Origin: Dehalococcoidales bacterium
GTDB lineage: Bacteria > Chloroflexota > Dehalococcoidia > Dehalococcoidales > DAOVUZ01
NCBI GenBank assembly: GCA_030632305.1
Contig: DAOVUZ010000044.1
Coordinates: 1 to 5,726, forward strand
Direction of reading: 5' to 3'
DNA: 5,726 nt
In this document: positions 1 through 4,957 of the stretch, piece by piece
How positions within the stretch are numbered: the stretch's first letter is position 1
How the letters are laid out: each line of letters begins with the position of its first letter
Notes under the pieces: generated by a model
The model's database searches: none
Seen by the model: only the letters and a program-made list of their open reading frames with translations
Told to the model about the DNA's origin: nothing
Translations under genes and position numbers: made by a program

Positions 1-951
1 GGTGGGAATTTTTTCACCCGGCCTGACAACCATAATATCCCCTACTTTTACCTCTTCGATGTCTATCGCTTTCTCGCCACCATCCACCAAGATACGGGCG
101 GTTTTGGCTCCCAATTGCAACAGCTTCTTGATTGCTTGAGAGGCCCGACCTTTAGCCCTGACCTCCAAGTACCGGCCAAGCAGGTGGAAGGTAACAATTG
201 TCGTAGCCATTTCAATGAAGGTAGCCGCCGGCAAGATAAATACAGCCAAGCCCATTAAATAAGGTGGGACCGAACCAATGGAGATAAGGACATCCATATT
301 AGCCCGGCCATGGCGGATCGCCCTCCAGGAAGCTCGATGGGTGGGCCAACCAAACAGAAATACTATGGGAAAGCCCAGGAGTGCAACTATCACATTGTAT
401 CCAGGAATCCCAATAACCATGAAATTGAGCATCATCAAGATCATCACTATAGCTTCAGGAATCAAAACTGAGATGAAAAGCCTTCTCGCCTTCTGGACTT
501 TTATTATGTCTTCGTCAACCTTCCCCTCCTCTTTCTCACCCACTACCGCATAGCCTGCCGATTCCACCGCCCGCATGAAGTCAGCCATACTGGCCTCACC
601 CTCTAAGTAATGAACGGCTGCCTTCTCAGTGGCTAAGTTGACATTGGCTGAGATTACCCCCGGCACCTTCGCCAGGGCCTTTTCAATGTTGGCGACACAG
701 GAGGCACAGGTCATACCTCTCACGCTGAAGGTTATTTTCCCCACCGCTACGCCATAGCCCACATTCGAGATAGTATCCATCAATGCTTTGGTATCCACTT
801 GGCTCGGGTCGTATTCGATGGATGCCTTTTCACTAGCTACATTAACATTGACCTCAGACACCCCCGGCAGCTTAGAAAGACCTTTCTCAATAGTATCTGC
901 ACAAGAAGCACAGGTCATGCCCGTCACCGGAAGGATTATCTTCTTTGCCAT
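1..951 (-). CDS. copA: Cu(I)-exporting P1B-type ATPase, N-terminal 317 residues (partial)
   Basis: ATP-driven export of Cu(I) across the cytoplasmic membrane. The frame runs open from ATG at 951 to the left edge, so only the first 317 residues are visible. Two heavy-metal-associated domains come first, at about residues 5-70 and 73-138, each with GMTCASC (Cys14/Cys17 and Cys82/Cys85), the Cu(I)-binding form of the motif. Hydrophobic helices follow at about 158-178 and 185-202. Then come the conserved NMDVLISIG stretch (218-226) and a helix ending in FHLLGRYLEVRAKGRASQAIKKL (about 255-277, recognisable P1B sequence). VKVGDIMVVRPGEKIPT (301-317) opens the actuator domain. The CPC ion site, DKTG phosphorylation site and ATP-binding domain lie outside the window. 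The start is fixed by GAGGAGGG seven bases upstream and by the first HMA domain starting at once. It is the last visible gene of the csoR cluster, 53 bp after the SHOCT gene. A silver-transporting role cannot be excluded. Confidence 0.95.
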   Translation of the reverse strand, partial: MAKKIILPVTGMTCASCADTIEKGLSKLPGVSEVNVNVASEKASIEYDPSQVDTKALMDTISNVGYGVAVGKITFSVRGMTCASCVANIEKALAKVPGVISANVNLATEKAAVHYLEGEASMADFMRAVESAGYAVVGEKEEGKVDEDIIKVQKARRLFISVLIPEAIVMILMMLNFMVIGIPGYNVIVALLGFPIVFLFGWPTHRASWRAIRHGRANMDVLISIGSVPPYLMGLAVFILPAATFIEMATTIVTFHLLGRYLEVRAKGRASQAIKKLLQLGAKTARILVDGGEKAIDIEEVKVGDIMVVRPGEKIPT

Positions 952-958
952 TGTTTTT

Positions 959-966
959 CCCTCCTC
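959..966 (-). promoter_or_regulatory. copA ribosome binding site, partly in a hairpin
   Basis: GAGGAGGG ends seven bases before the copA ATG. Half of it can pair: CCTCA at 973-977 and TGAGG at 963-967 (minus-strand reading) form a 5-bp stem with a 5-base loop. The upstream half of that stem can instead join a GGGGTT/AACCTC hairpin spanning 974-989. The pairing is visible; a regulatory effect is only inference. Confidence 0.6.
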
Positions 967-1004
967 ACCCCTTGAGGTTTTTTAACCCCTATTCTCTGGT
1001 AAGG

Positions 1005-1241
1005 CTAGGACAAGTCGTTCTTGATTTGCTCAAACTCTTCTCTGGATATCTCTCCTCTGGCATAACGCCCTTTAGCCACATCCAGCGGATCATGCTTTGG
1101 AGCAGAGTCGCTTCGCCTCGTCAGTCTCATAATTCCCCAGATGATAAGGGCGATGAGCCCTCCCCAAAATATTAACATCCACAGCCCACCGCAGGCCGTC
1201 CACCATCCCATACCTATAGGCATATCCCACATGTAAAACAT
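1005..1241 (-). CDS. Small membrane protein with C-terminal SHOCT motif
   Basis: A 78-residue protein with a Trp- and Gly-rich hydrophobic segment at about residues 11-40 that forms one membrane helix. A basic stop-transfer run (RLTRRS) follows, then a cytosolic tail. The tail from about residue 50 (DPLDVAKGRYARGEIS, then REEFEQIKNDL) is a typical SHOCT motif, a short C-terminal helix-turn-helix-like module common on small bacterial membrane proteins and thought to mediate oligomerisation. The exact function is not known. The ATG at 1241 is preceded by an almost perfect anti-16S match, so the start is secure. The gene lies between the cysteine-rich small protein (120 bp upstream) and copA (53 bp downstream), so it is probably induced by copper with them. 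One Cys (Cys17) and several Met residues sit in or before the helix. A metal-handling role is possible but unproven. Confidence 0.85.
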   Translation of the reverse strand: MFYMWDMPIGMGWWTACGGLWMLIFWGGLIALIIWGIMRLTRRSDSAPKHDPLDVAKGRYARGEISREEFEQIKNDLS

Positions 1242-1244
1242 GCT

Positions 1245-1255
1245 ATCACCTCCTT
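1245..1255 (-). promoter_or_regulatory. Very strong ribosome binding site of the SHOCT gene
   Basis: AAGGAGGTGAT matches the 3' end of 16S rRNA over 11 bases, and its GGAGG core ends seven bases before the ATG at 1241. It is much stronger than the sites in the sulfur block, which suggests high translation of this small membrane protein. The TGA inside it also closes a 15-codon open frame that starts at 1293. Confidence 0.75.
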
Positions 1256-1304
1256 AAAGCAGCATAAAATAATTTACCATCAACCTCATTCATGACCTCG
1301 TCAG

Positions 1305-1345
1305 GCTAGGTCTTACCTAGCGACTAGGAGCTATTAGCTCCTAGT
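1305..1345. repeat. Two tandem perfect hairpins between the small Cys protein and the SHOCT gene
   Basis: The first inverted repeat is GCTAGGT-CTT-ACCTAGC (1305-1321), a 7-bp stem with a 3-base loop. One base later, ACTAGGAGCTA-T-TAGCTCCTAGT (1323-1345) is a perfect 11-bp palindrome with a single central base. In RNA it would form a stem of about 10 bp with a 3-base loop. Both share a CTAGG/CCTAG core. Neither is followed by a T-run in the direction of transcription, so they are not a canonical intrinsic terminator. Possible roles are mRNA stabilisation or processing between genes of the copper cluster, a partial transcription block, or a protein-binding palindrome. Confidence 0.75.
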
Positions 1346-1361
1346 TTCGGCTTCTCCGGTT

Positions 1362-1517
1362 CTAAATCTCTTTATTTAGTATCTTCTGCTTAAGAGCTTC
1401 CCACTCACTCTTAGTCAGAACGCAGACGTTGTCCTTCTCGCCTATCTCGACATGTTCATCAGCTATCTTGACTACTGGACAACTTTGACAGGCACTGCAT
1501 AAGCTCACAATTTTCAT
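1362..1517 (-). CDS. 51-residue cysteine-rich protein (CxxCxxC), putative metal-binding
   Basis: A short gene with ATG at 1517 and TAG at 1362-1364. The protein opens MKIVSLCSACQSCPVV, giving Cys7, Cys10 and Cys13 in a CxxCxxC array. A fourth cysteine, Cys32 (KDNVCVLT), follows, and the C-terminus is a predicted amphipathic helix (SEWEALKQKIL). Four cysteines in 51 residues suggest one metal site, Cu(I), Zn or a small Fe-S centre; which one cannot be read from sequence. The gene is supported by AAAGGAGGTGA eight bases from the ATG (GGAGG core to ATG) and by its place between csoR (85 bp upstream) and the SHOCT gene (120 bp downstream) on the same strand. I do not recognise a named family. By context it could be a copper chaperone or buffer feeding the pump, but it lacks the ferredoxin-like fold of CopZ. 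I am confident it is a gene, and not confident of its function. Confidence 0.8.
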   Translation of the reverse strand: MKIVSLCSACQSCPVVKIADEHVEIGEKDNVCVLTKSEWEALKQKILNKEI

Positions 1518-1522
1518 CTTTC

Positions 1523-1533
1523 TCACCTCCTTT
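1523..1533 (-). promoter_or_regulatory. Ribosome binding site of the Cys-rich small gene, in a hairpin loop
   Basis: AAAGGAGGTGA is a near-perfect anti-16S match upstream of the ATG at 1517. It is flanked by CTTTCT (1536-1541, minus-strand reading) and AGAAAG (1518-1523), which can close a 6-bp stem whose loop displays the site. This site is the main evidence that the short frame is a real gene. Confidence 0.65.
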
Positions 1534-1602
1534 TTAGAAAGAATCGTGGTCTCGCCAAATTTTATGCGTGAATATCTCTCTTTTGTAAAATCACCATCGG
1601 TA

Positions 1603-1896
1603 TTACCGCTTCATGGCTTTCCGTATCGTTTCTATCAGCTCCTTAATGCAACCATCACCACGTTTTTCATGAATAGCATCAGCGACACAGCCCTCAATGT
1701 GACTCTCCAAGATGAGTAGCGAGACCTCGTCGGCAGCCGCCGCTAGGGCAGTTAACTGCTGAACGATGTCAATGCAGTAGCGACCCTCCTCAACCATCTG
1801 CTGAATACCCCTAGCCTGACCCTCAATTCTCTTCATCCTCGCCAGTAGAGAGTCCTTGTCTTTGGCGTATCGATATCGCCTAGTCGCTGTAGACAT
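1603..1896 (-). CDS. csoR: CsoR-family copper-sensing transcriptional repressor
   Basis: A 97-residue all-helical repressor of the CsoR/RcnR (DUF156) family. In this family apo-protein tetramers bind promoter DNA and release it on metal binding. The ligand set for Cu(I) is complete: Cys41 (in EGRYCIDIVQQL), His66 (ESHIEGC) and Cys70, matching the Cys-His-Cys site of copper CsoR proteins and not the His-rich nickel type. A further Cys83 near the C-terminus (DGCIKEL) is not part of the classical site. The helix-1 signature MKRIEGQARGIQQM is present. The start is put at ATG 1896, which has AGAGGGGAG nine bases upstream. An in-frame ATG at 1920 would add eight residues, but it has no ribosome site and lies too near the expected transcription start. 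This is the first gene after the promoter at 1942-1970, followed by the small Cys protein, the SHOCT gene and copA, so it probably represses its own cluster. Confidence 0.93.
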   Translation of the reverse strand: MSTATRRYRYAKDKDSLLARMKRIEGQARGIQQMVEEGRYCIDIVQQLTALAAAADEVSLLILESHIEGCVADAIHEKRGDGCIKELIETIRKAMKR

Positions 1897-1905
1897 CCTA
1901 TTTAT

Positions 1906-1914
1906 CTCCCCTCT
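1906..1914 (-). promoter_or_regulatory. csoR ribosome binding site that decides the start
   Basis: AGAGGGGAG lies nine bases before the ATG at 1896 and inside the frame of the longer candidate that starts at 1920. The longer candidate is preceded by AATCTATAGC, with no Shine-Dalgarno match. The shorter 97-residue protein is therefore favoured. Confidence 0.7.
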
Positions 1915-1941
1915 TTGCATGCTATAGATTCAATATACTAT

Positions 1942-1970
1942 ATACTACCATACAGTATCTTTTTTGTCAA
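1942..1970 (-). promoter_or_regulatory. Sigma-70-type promoter of the copper cluster with likely CsoR operator
   Basis: On the minus strand, TTGACA (1965-1970, perfect -35) is followed by a 17-bp spacer and TAGTAT (1942-1947, -10, 4 of 6 matches). That puts the transcript start near 1935, about 40 bases before the csoR ATG. An inverted repeat ATACT-N7-AGTAT (1942-1958) fills half of the spacer and the -10, and TATACTA is directly repeated in tandem at 1934-1947. CsoR proteins usually bind pseudo-palindromes overlapping their own promoter, so this repeat is the natural operator candidate. It lacks the G/C-runs of well-known CsoR sites, which keeps the operator part tentative. Confidence 0.75.
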
Positions 1971-2012
1971 GCTTTTATTAACTTAAAGTCAAAATACCAT
2001 AATAGTGTTTGG

Positions 2013-2074
2013 GGGGAATATAAGTCTTTCTACAATCTAGGAAGACTTATATTTCTCAAGGGCATTGTAGAAAG
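2013..2074. repeat. Interlocking inverted repeats across the stop codon of the AIR-synthase-like gene
   Basis: AATATAAGTCTT (2017-2028) is repeated perfectly inverted at 2042-2053. With G-U pairs on the plus-strand transcript the stem can grow to about 20 bp (2013-2032 with 2038-2057, 5-base loop). A second perfect 11-bp inverted repeat pairs 2026-2036 (CTTTCTACAAT) with 2064-2074. The two stems share 2026-2032, so they exclude each other. The stop codon (2037-2039) lies in the loop region. In the direction of the gene no T-run follows (a C-run does), so it is not a standard terminator. It may act as a 3' stabilising or rho-assisted end, or be a quasi-palindrome left by template switching. 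Confidence 0.7.
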
Positions 2075-3107
2075 CCCTCCAGAAGGGGTCAACTATAGGG
2101 TGCTCCAGCTTCCGCTCAGTGCCCTCGCTTACCAGAACCATTCCGTTCTCCTGCTCTGTCAATTCCCCTACAACAGAGGAAGCGATTCCCTTATGACCTA
2201 AGGTCTCCACCACTTCCCGGGCTTTGTGCTCGCGGCAGGCGATGATTAGTGTCCCCTCGCTAATGGAAGCATAAGGGTCAATGCCAAAATAGGAGCATAT
2301 CTCCGTTACACAATCATCAACCACAATCTGTTCCTTGCCCACCCTCACCCCTAAACCAGCAGCTTGAGCTACTTCATACAAGCCACCCCATATCCCGCAC
2401 TCAGTGGCATCATGCATGGCAGTAACCCCATCTTCTCTCACCCCAACGCTTACCGCGGTCATAGCATCCTCCACCACCGACATCTTATAGAATACCTGCT
2501 GCGCCCTCTGGCTAAAGCTAAGCCCAAATTCCCTCTCAATAAGCCAGGGGAACATAGTGGCGAAGATACCCGCTGCCTCGATAGCCGGTCCTTTGGTGAT
2601 GATTATCTTATCCCCAGCCTTAGCCATCTTAGGGGTAACATATTCATCTTTCTCACCAACACCGATTATGGTAGCTCCACCCACCATAGGATAATGGCAA
2701 TTCTCATATCTGGCAGTATGACCACAGATGACGGAGATTCCCAGTCGCTCACACTCCCGGTGCATGGTATCCCACATTATCTTCAGTTGCTCTTTGGTCA
2801 TCTCCATGGGCAGGTTCAAATCTATGGATAGAAACCTGGGCTTTAGACCACAGGTCACGGCATCAGAGGCAATGATGTGAACAGCAAACCAGGCAGCCCT
2901 CTCCCAGCCATACTCGGGGACGATGAATACCGGGTCACAGGTAAATGAGACTGCCTTATTCCCGATTTCTGCTATTCCCACATCCACCCCGTGCTGGGGT
3001 CCAACCAGAACCTTTTCATTCTTAGCCCCCAGGCGGGGAAATATCAATTCGTTGAATATTTCAGGGGAGATTTTACCAATTTCAGGGATTTCATTTGCTT
3101 TTGGCAA
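2037..3107 (-). CDS. AIR-synthase/HypE-like ATP-binding protein of unknown substrate
   Basis: About 356 residues of the PurM/AIR-synthase superfamily (HypE, ThiL, SelD, PurM), whose members transfer ATP phosphate to activate small molecules. The N-terminal half has the remodelled metal/ATP loop GPQHGVDVGIAEI (about 36-48), SDAVTCGLKPRFLSIDL (about 81-97) and ICGHT (127-131). The C-terminal half has MHDATECGIWGGLYEVA (231-247), matching the MHDxTEGG glycine-rich segment with one Gly replaced by Cys237. It lacks the C-terminal PRIC-type cysteine tail of true HypE (it ends ALEKYKSS) and the catalytic Cys/Sec loop of SelD. Nine cysteines are spread over the chain. I chose TTG at 3107, with GAGG six bases upstream. 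TTG at 3119 is in frame but has a poorer ribosome site, and no in-frame ATG exists near either. It overlaps iscU by 17 bp, so translation is probably coupled. Context points to sulfur or Fe-S chemistry; the reaction is unknown. Confidence 0.85.
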   Translation of the reverse strand: MPKANEIPEIGKISPEIFNELIFPRLGAKNEKVLVGPQHGVDVGIAEIGNKAVSFTCDPVFIVPEYGWERAAWFAVHIIASDAVTCGLKPRFLSIDLNLPMEMTKEQLKIMWDTMHRECERLGISVICGHTARYENCHYPMVGGATIIGVGEKDEYVTPKMAKAGDKIIITKGPAIEAAGIFATMFPWLIEREFGLSFSQRAQQVFYKMSVVEDAMTAVSVGVREDGVTAMHDATECGIWGGLYEVAQAAGLGVRVGKEQIVVDDCVTEICSYFGIDPYASISEGTLIIACREHKAREVVETLGHKGIASSVVGELTEQENGMVLVSEGTERKLEHPIVDPFWRAFYNALEKYKSS

Positions 3108-3477
3108 GGTAGTCCTCAATAGCTGATTTAAGTGCTTCCTCAGCTAGAACCGAGCAATGCATCTTAATGGGGGGCAGCCCATCCAGGGCTTCAGCTACCG
3201 CCCGATTGGAGATTTCCAGTGCCTCATCTATGCTCTTCCCTTTTACCATTTCGGTAACCATAGAACTGGTGGCGATAGCGGCTCCACAGCCGAAGGTCTT
3301 GAATTTGGCGTCAACGATGGTGCTATCATTTACCTTGATGTAGAGCTCCATAATATCGCCGCACACCGGGTTCCCTACATGTCCGATGCCATCGGGATTT
3401 TCTATCTCTCCCACATTCCTCGGGTTCTTGAAGTGCTCCATCACCTTCTCACTATATAGTGACCAGACATCACGCAT
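3091..3477 (-). CDS. iscU: IscU-type Fe-S cluster assembly scaffold
   Basis: 128 residues, the usual length for IscU. It receives sulfur from the cysteine desulfurase and iron, builds a [2Fe-2S] cluster in the cytosol and hands it to apo-proteins. All cluster ligands are present: Cys39 and Asp41 (NPVCGD), Cys64 (FGCGAA), and His107-Cys108 (MHCSVLAEEAL). The LPPIK motif (101-105), which in proteobacteria is recognised by the HscA chaperone, is also kept. The N-terminus YSEKVMEHFKNPRNVGEIENP is typical. The start at ATG 3477 has AGGAG about eight bases upstream and gives the normal N-terminus. It lies 14 bp after the cysteine desulfurase gene, and its 3' end holds the start of the AIR-synthase-like gene. 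No iscR, hscBA, iscA or ferredoxin gene is seen beside it. Confidence 0.95.
   Translation of the reverse strand: MRDVWSLYSEKVMEHFKNPRNVGEIENPDGIGHVGNPVCGDIMELYIKVNDSTIVDAKFKTFGCGAAIATSSMVTEMVKGKSIDEALEISNRAVAEALDGLPPIKMHCSVLAEEALKSAIEDYLAKSK
3113..3119 (-). promoter_or_regulatory. Ribosome site inside iscU for the TTG start at 3107
   Basis: TTGAGGA lies inside the last codons of iscU, with GAGG six bases before the TTG at 3107. The only other near start, TTG at 3119, has no purine-rich stretch in front. The ATG at 3094 that overlaps the iscU stop as ATGA is in the wrong frame. A non-ATG start within the upstream gene suggests the downstream protein is made at a lower, coupled level. Confidence 0.5.
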
Positions 3478-3491
3478 GTTCTCTTCTCCTA

Positions 3492-4655
3492 TCAGTGGCT
3501 TTTCAAAAGCGGCGACATAGCTCTGAGCTTAGCTACAATCCGGGGTAGAATCTCCAAAACTCGCTCTATCTCCTCCTCGCCAGTCCACTTCCCCAGACTA
3601 AACCTTAAGGAGCCATGTGCCTGTTCCGGGGAGAGCCCCAGTGCCAGGAGCACATGGGATGGTTCAAGGCTTGATGAGCTGCAGGCGGAGCCGGTAGAAG
3701 CACAAATGCCCTCCAAGTCAAGATTCAGGAGCATTGACTCCCCTTCTACAAAATCAACACTCACATTGACATTGTTAGGTAGCCTCTTCAGGGGATGACC
3801 GTTCAAGCAGGTATGGTCAATCCGCTCCAGGAGGCCCTTAATGAGCTGATCACGAAGATAAGTCAGCCGCTCCGCTTCCTCACCCATCTCCTGCCGGGCA
3901 AGTTCTACCGCCTTGCCCAAGCCAACAATCCCGGGAATATTCTCGGTGCTTGCCCGCCGCCTTCGCTCCTGGTCACCTCCATGCATAAATGGGATTAGTT
4001 TGGTACCTTTTCTGATATACAGCGCTCCAACCCCCTTGGGACCGTAGAGCTTGTGTGCTGACATAGAGAGTAAATCCACCTCAAGCTCATTCACATCCAC
4101 CGGGATGTGCCCCACCACTTGCACGGCATCAGTATGAAAATAGATCCCCGCATCCCTGGCAATTCTTCCTATCTCAGCTATCGGCTCTATGGTGCCCATT
4201 TCATTGTTAGCCTGCATTACCGAAATGAGGATGGTTTTATCAGTAATAGCCTTTTTGACATCGCCGGGGTCAATCAAGCCATACTCGTCTACCGGAAGGC
4301 AGGTTACCAGGAATCCCCTTCTCTCTAAAAACTTACATGTCTCTATCACCGCATGGTGCTCAATAGAGCCAGTAATGATGTGGTTCCCCTTAGACTCGTT
4401 GGCGAAAGCCACACCCTTCAGAGCAAAGTTATCTGCCTCGGTTCCGCCGCTGGTAAAGATAATTTCCTCACCCCGGGCACCAATAAGGTCGGCAACCTTG
4501 ACCCTTGCTTCCTCTATAGCTCCTTTTGCCTCCTGCCCGTAGGAATGGATGCTGGAAGGGTTACCAAAGACATCAGTAAAATAGGGGAGCATTGCCTTCA
4601 CCACCTCAGGGTGTGTTGGTGTGGTAGCAGAATAATCAAGGTATATCCTTTTCAT
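3492..4655 (-). CDS. Cysteine desulfurase, NifS/IscS type
   Basis: 387 residues, full length for a class I cysteine desulfurase. This PLP enzyme turns L-cysteine into alanine and holds the sulfur as a persulfide for transfer, here most likely to the IscU encoded next to it. The signature features are present: YLDYSATTPTHPEV at the N-terminus, SGGTEADNFALKG (69-81), His100 in SIEHHAVIE, NNEMGTIEPI (150-159), Asp175 in FHTDAVQ, the PLP-binding Lys202 in SMSAHKLYGPKG, the RRRRASTENIPGIVG run (231-245), and the active-site Cys325 on the mobile loop STGSACSSSSLEPSHV. The ATG at 4655 has GGAGGG about eight bases upstream, inside the end of the NIL gene, which stops three bases earlier. I do not assign nifS or iscS, since both names are used for this group and no nitrogenase genes are visible. 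Confidence 0.95.
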   Translation of the reverse strand: MKRIYLDYSATTPTHPEVVKAMLPYFTDVFGNPSSIHSYGQEAKGAIEEARVKVADLIGARGEEIIFTSGGTEADNFALKGVAFANESKGNHIITGSIEHHAVIETCKFLERRGFLVTCLPVDEYGLIDPGDVKKAITDKTILISVMQANNEMGTIEPIAEIGRIARDAGIYFHTDAVQVVGHIPVDVNELEVDLLSMSAHKLYGPKGVGALYIRKGTKLIPFMHGGDQERRRRASTENIPGIVGLGKAVELARQEMGEEAERLTYLRDQLIKGLLERIDHTCLNGHPLKRLPNNVNVSVDFVEGESMLLNLDLEGICASTGSACSSSSLEPSHVLLALGLSPEQAHGSLRFSLGKWTGEEEIERVLEILPRIVAKLRAMSPLLKSH

Positions 4656-4658
4656 CTC

Positions 4659-4901
4659 TCAGCCCTCCACAATATCTCCAATAACGGGATCGACCCTCAC
4701 CCCCTTGCCAATCACCCAAGCGATGCCCTGCTCAATTTCTCTCTCTTCTCCCTCCAGCTCTAACACCACCCACCCCTTATCCTCGGATATATCAGCACGG
4801 CGAATATTGGTTACTATTTTGAACCGGTGACTGAGAGTGTAAATAATGGGCTCCCTGATTAACTCCTGAGGAAAGGTAAACATTACTTGTCTTTTGACCA
4901 T
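4659..4901 (-). CDS. Stand-alone NIL-domain protein
   Basis: 80 residues forming a single NIL domain, the ACT/ferredoxin-like fold known at the C-terminus of MetN methionine transporters (where it senses methionine) and in NIL-ferredoxin proteins linked to sulfur assimilation into homocysteine. The visible pattern is an N-terminal strand (KRQVMFTFP), a helix (QELIREPIIYTLSHRF), a strand NIRRADISEDKGWVVLELEG, a helix (EREIEQGIAWVIGKG) and a closing VRVDPV strand. There is no cysteine and no ferredoxin part, so it is not an electron carrier. The ATG at 4901 has a GGGGG run seven to eight bases upstream. It lies between threonine synthase (56 bp) and the cysteine desulfurase (3 bp), which fits a small-molecule sensor or partner of sulfur and aspartate-family amino-acid enzymes. 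That role is inferred from family and context. Confidence 0.85.
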   Translation of the reverse strand: MVKRQVMFTFPQELIREPIIYTLSHRFKIVTNIRRADISEDKGWVVLELEGEEREIEQGIAWVIGKGVRVDPVIGDIVEG

Positions 4902-4957
4902 CTTAGCCCCCTTTATCTTTGTCGGGATTAGTATAGCACAGGTGAAATATGAAGACC

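Noticed and set aside
1566..1594. Promoter-like TTTACA and TAAAAT upstream of the Cys-rich small gene
   Set aside because: The spacer is 19 bp and the boxes are imperfect in an A/T-rich gap; the csoR promoter already explains expression.
1598..1608. CGGTA-T-TACCG palindrome at the csoR stop codon
   Set aside because: Only a 5-bp arm with no room for a loop and no T-run after it; too short to call a terminator or operator.
1897..1920. Longer csoR starting at ATG 1920
   Set aside because: No ribosome site in front, and it lies about 15 bases from the predicted transcript start; ATG 1896 has a clear site.
2364..2831. Long plus-strand open frame of about 155 codons
   Set aside because: It lies entirely antisense to the AIR-synthase-like gene, has no recognisable domain, and looks like a mirror of its codon pattern. 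The other plus-strand frames over copA, iscU, the desulfurase and thrC are rejected for the same reason.
2037..3107. Calling the gene hypE or selD
   Set aside because: No C-terminal PRIC-type cysteine as in HypE, no SelD Cys/Sec loop, and no hyp or sel genes nearby; the broader superfamily name is safer.
4930..4935. TATACT -10-like box between thrC and the NIL gene
   Set aside because: A good -10, but the region 17 bp upstream (AGGTCT) is a poor -35; possible internal promoter, not supported enough to list.
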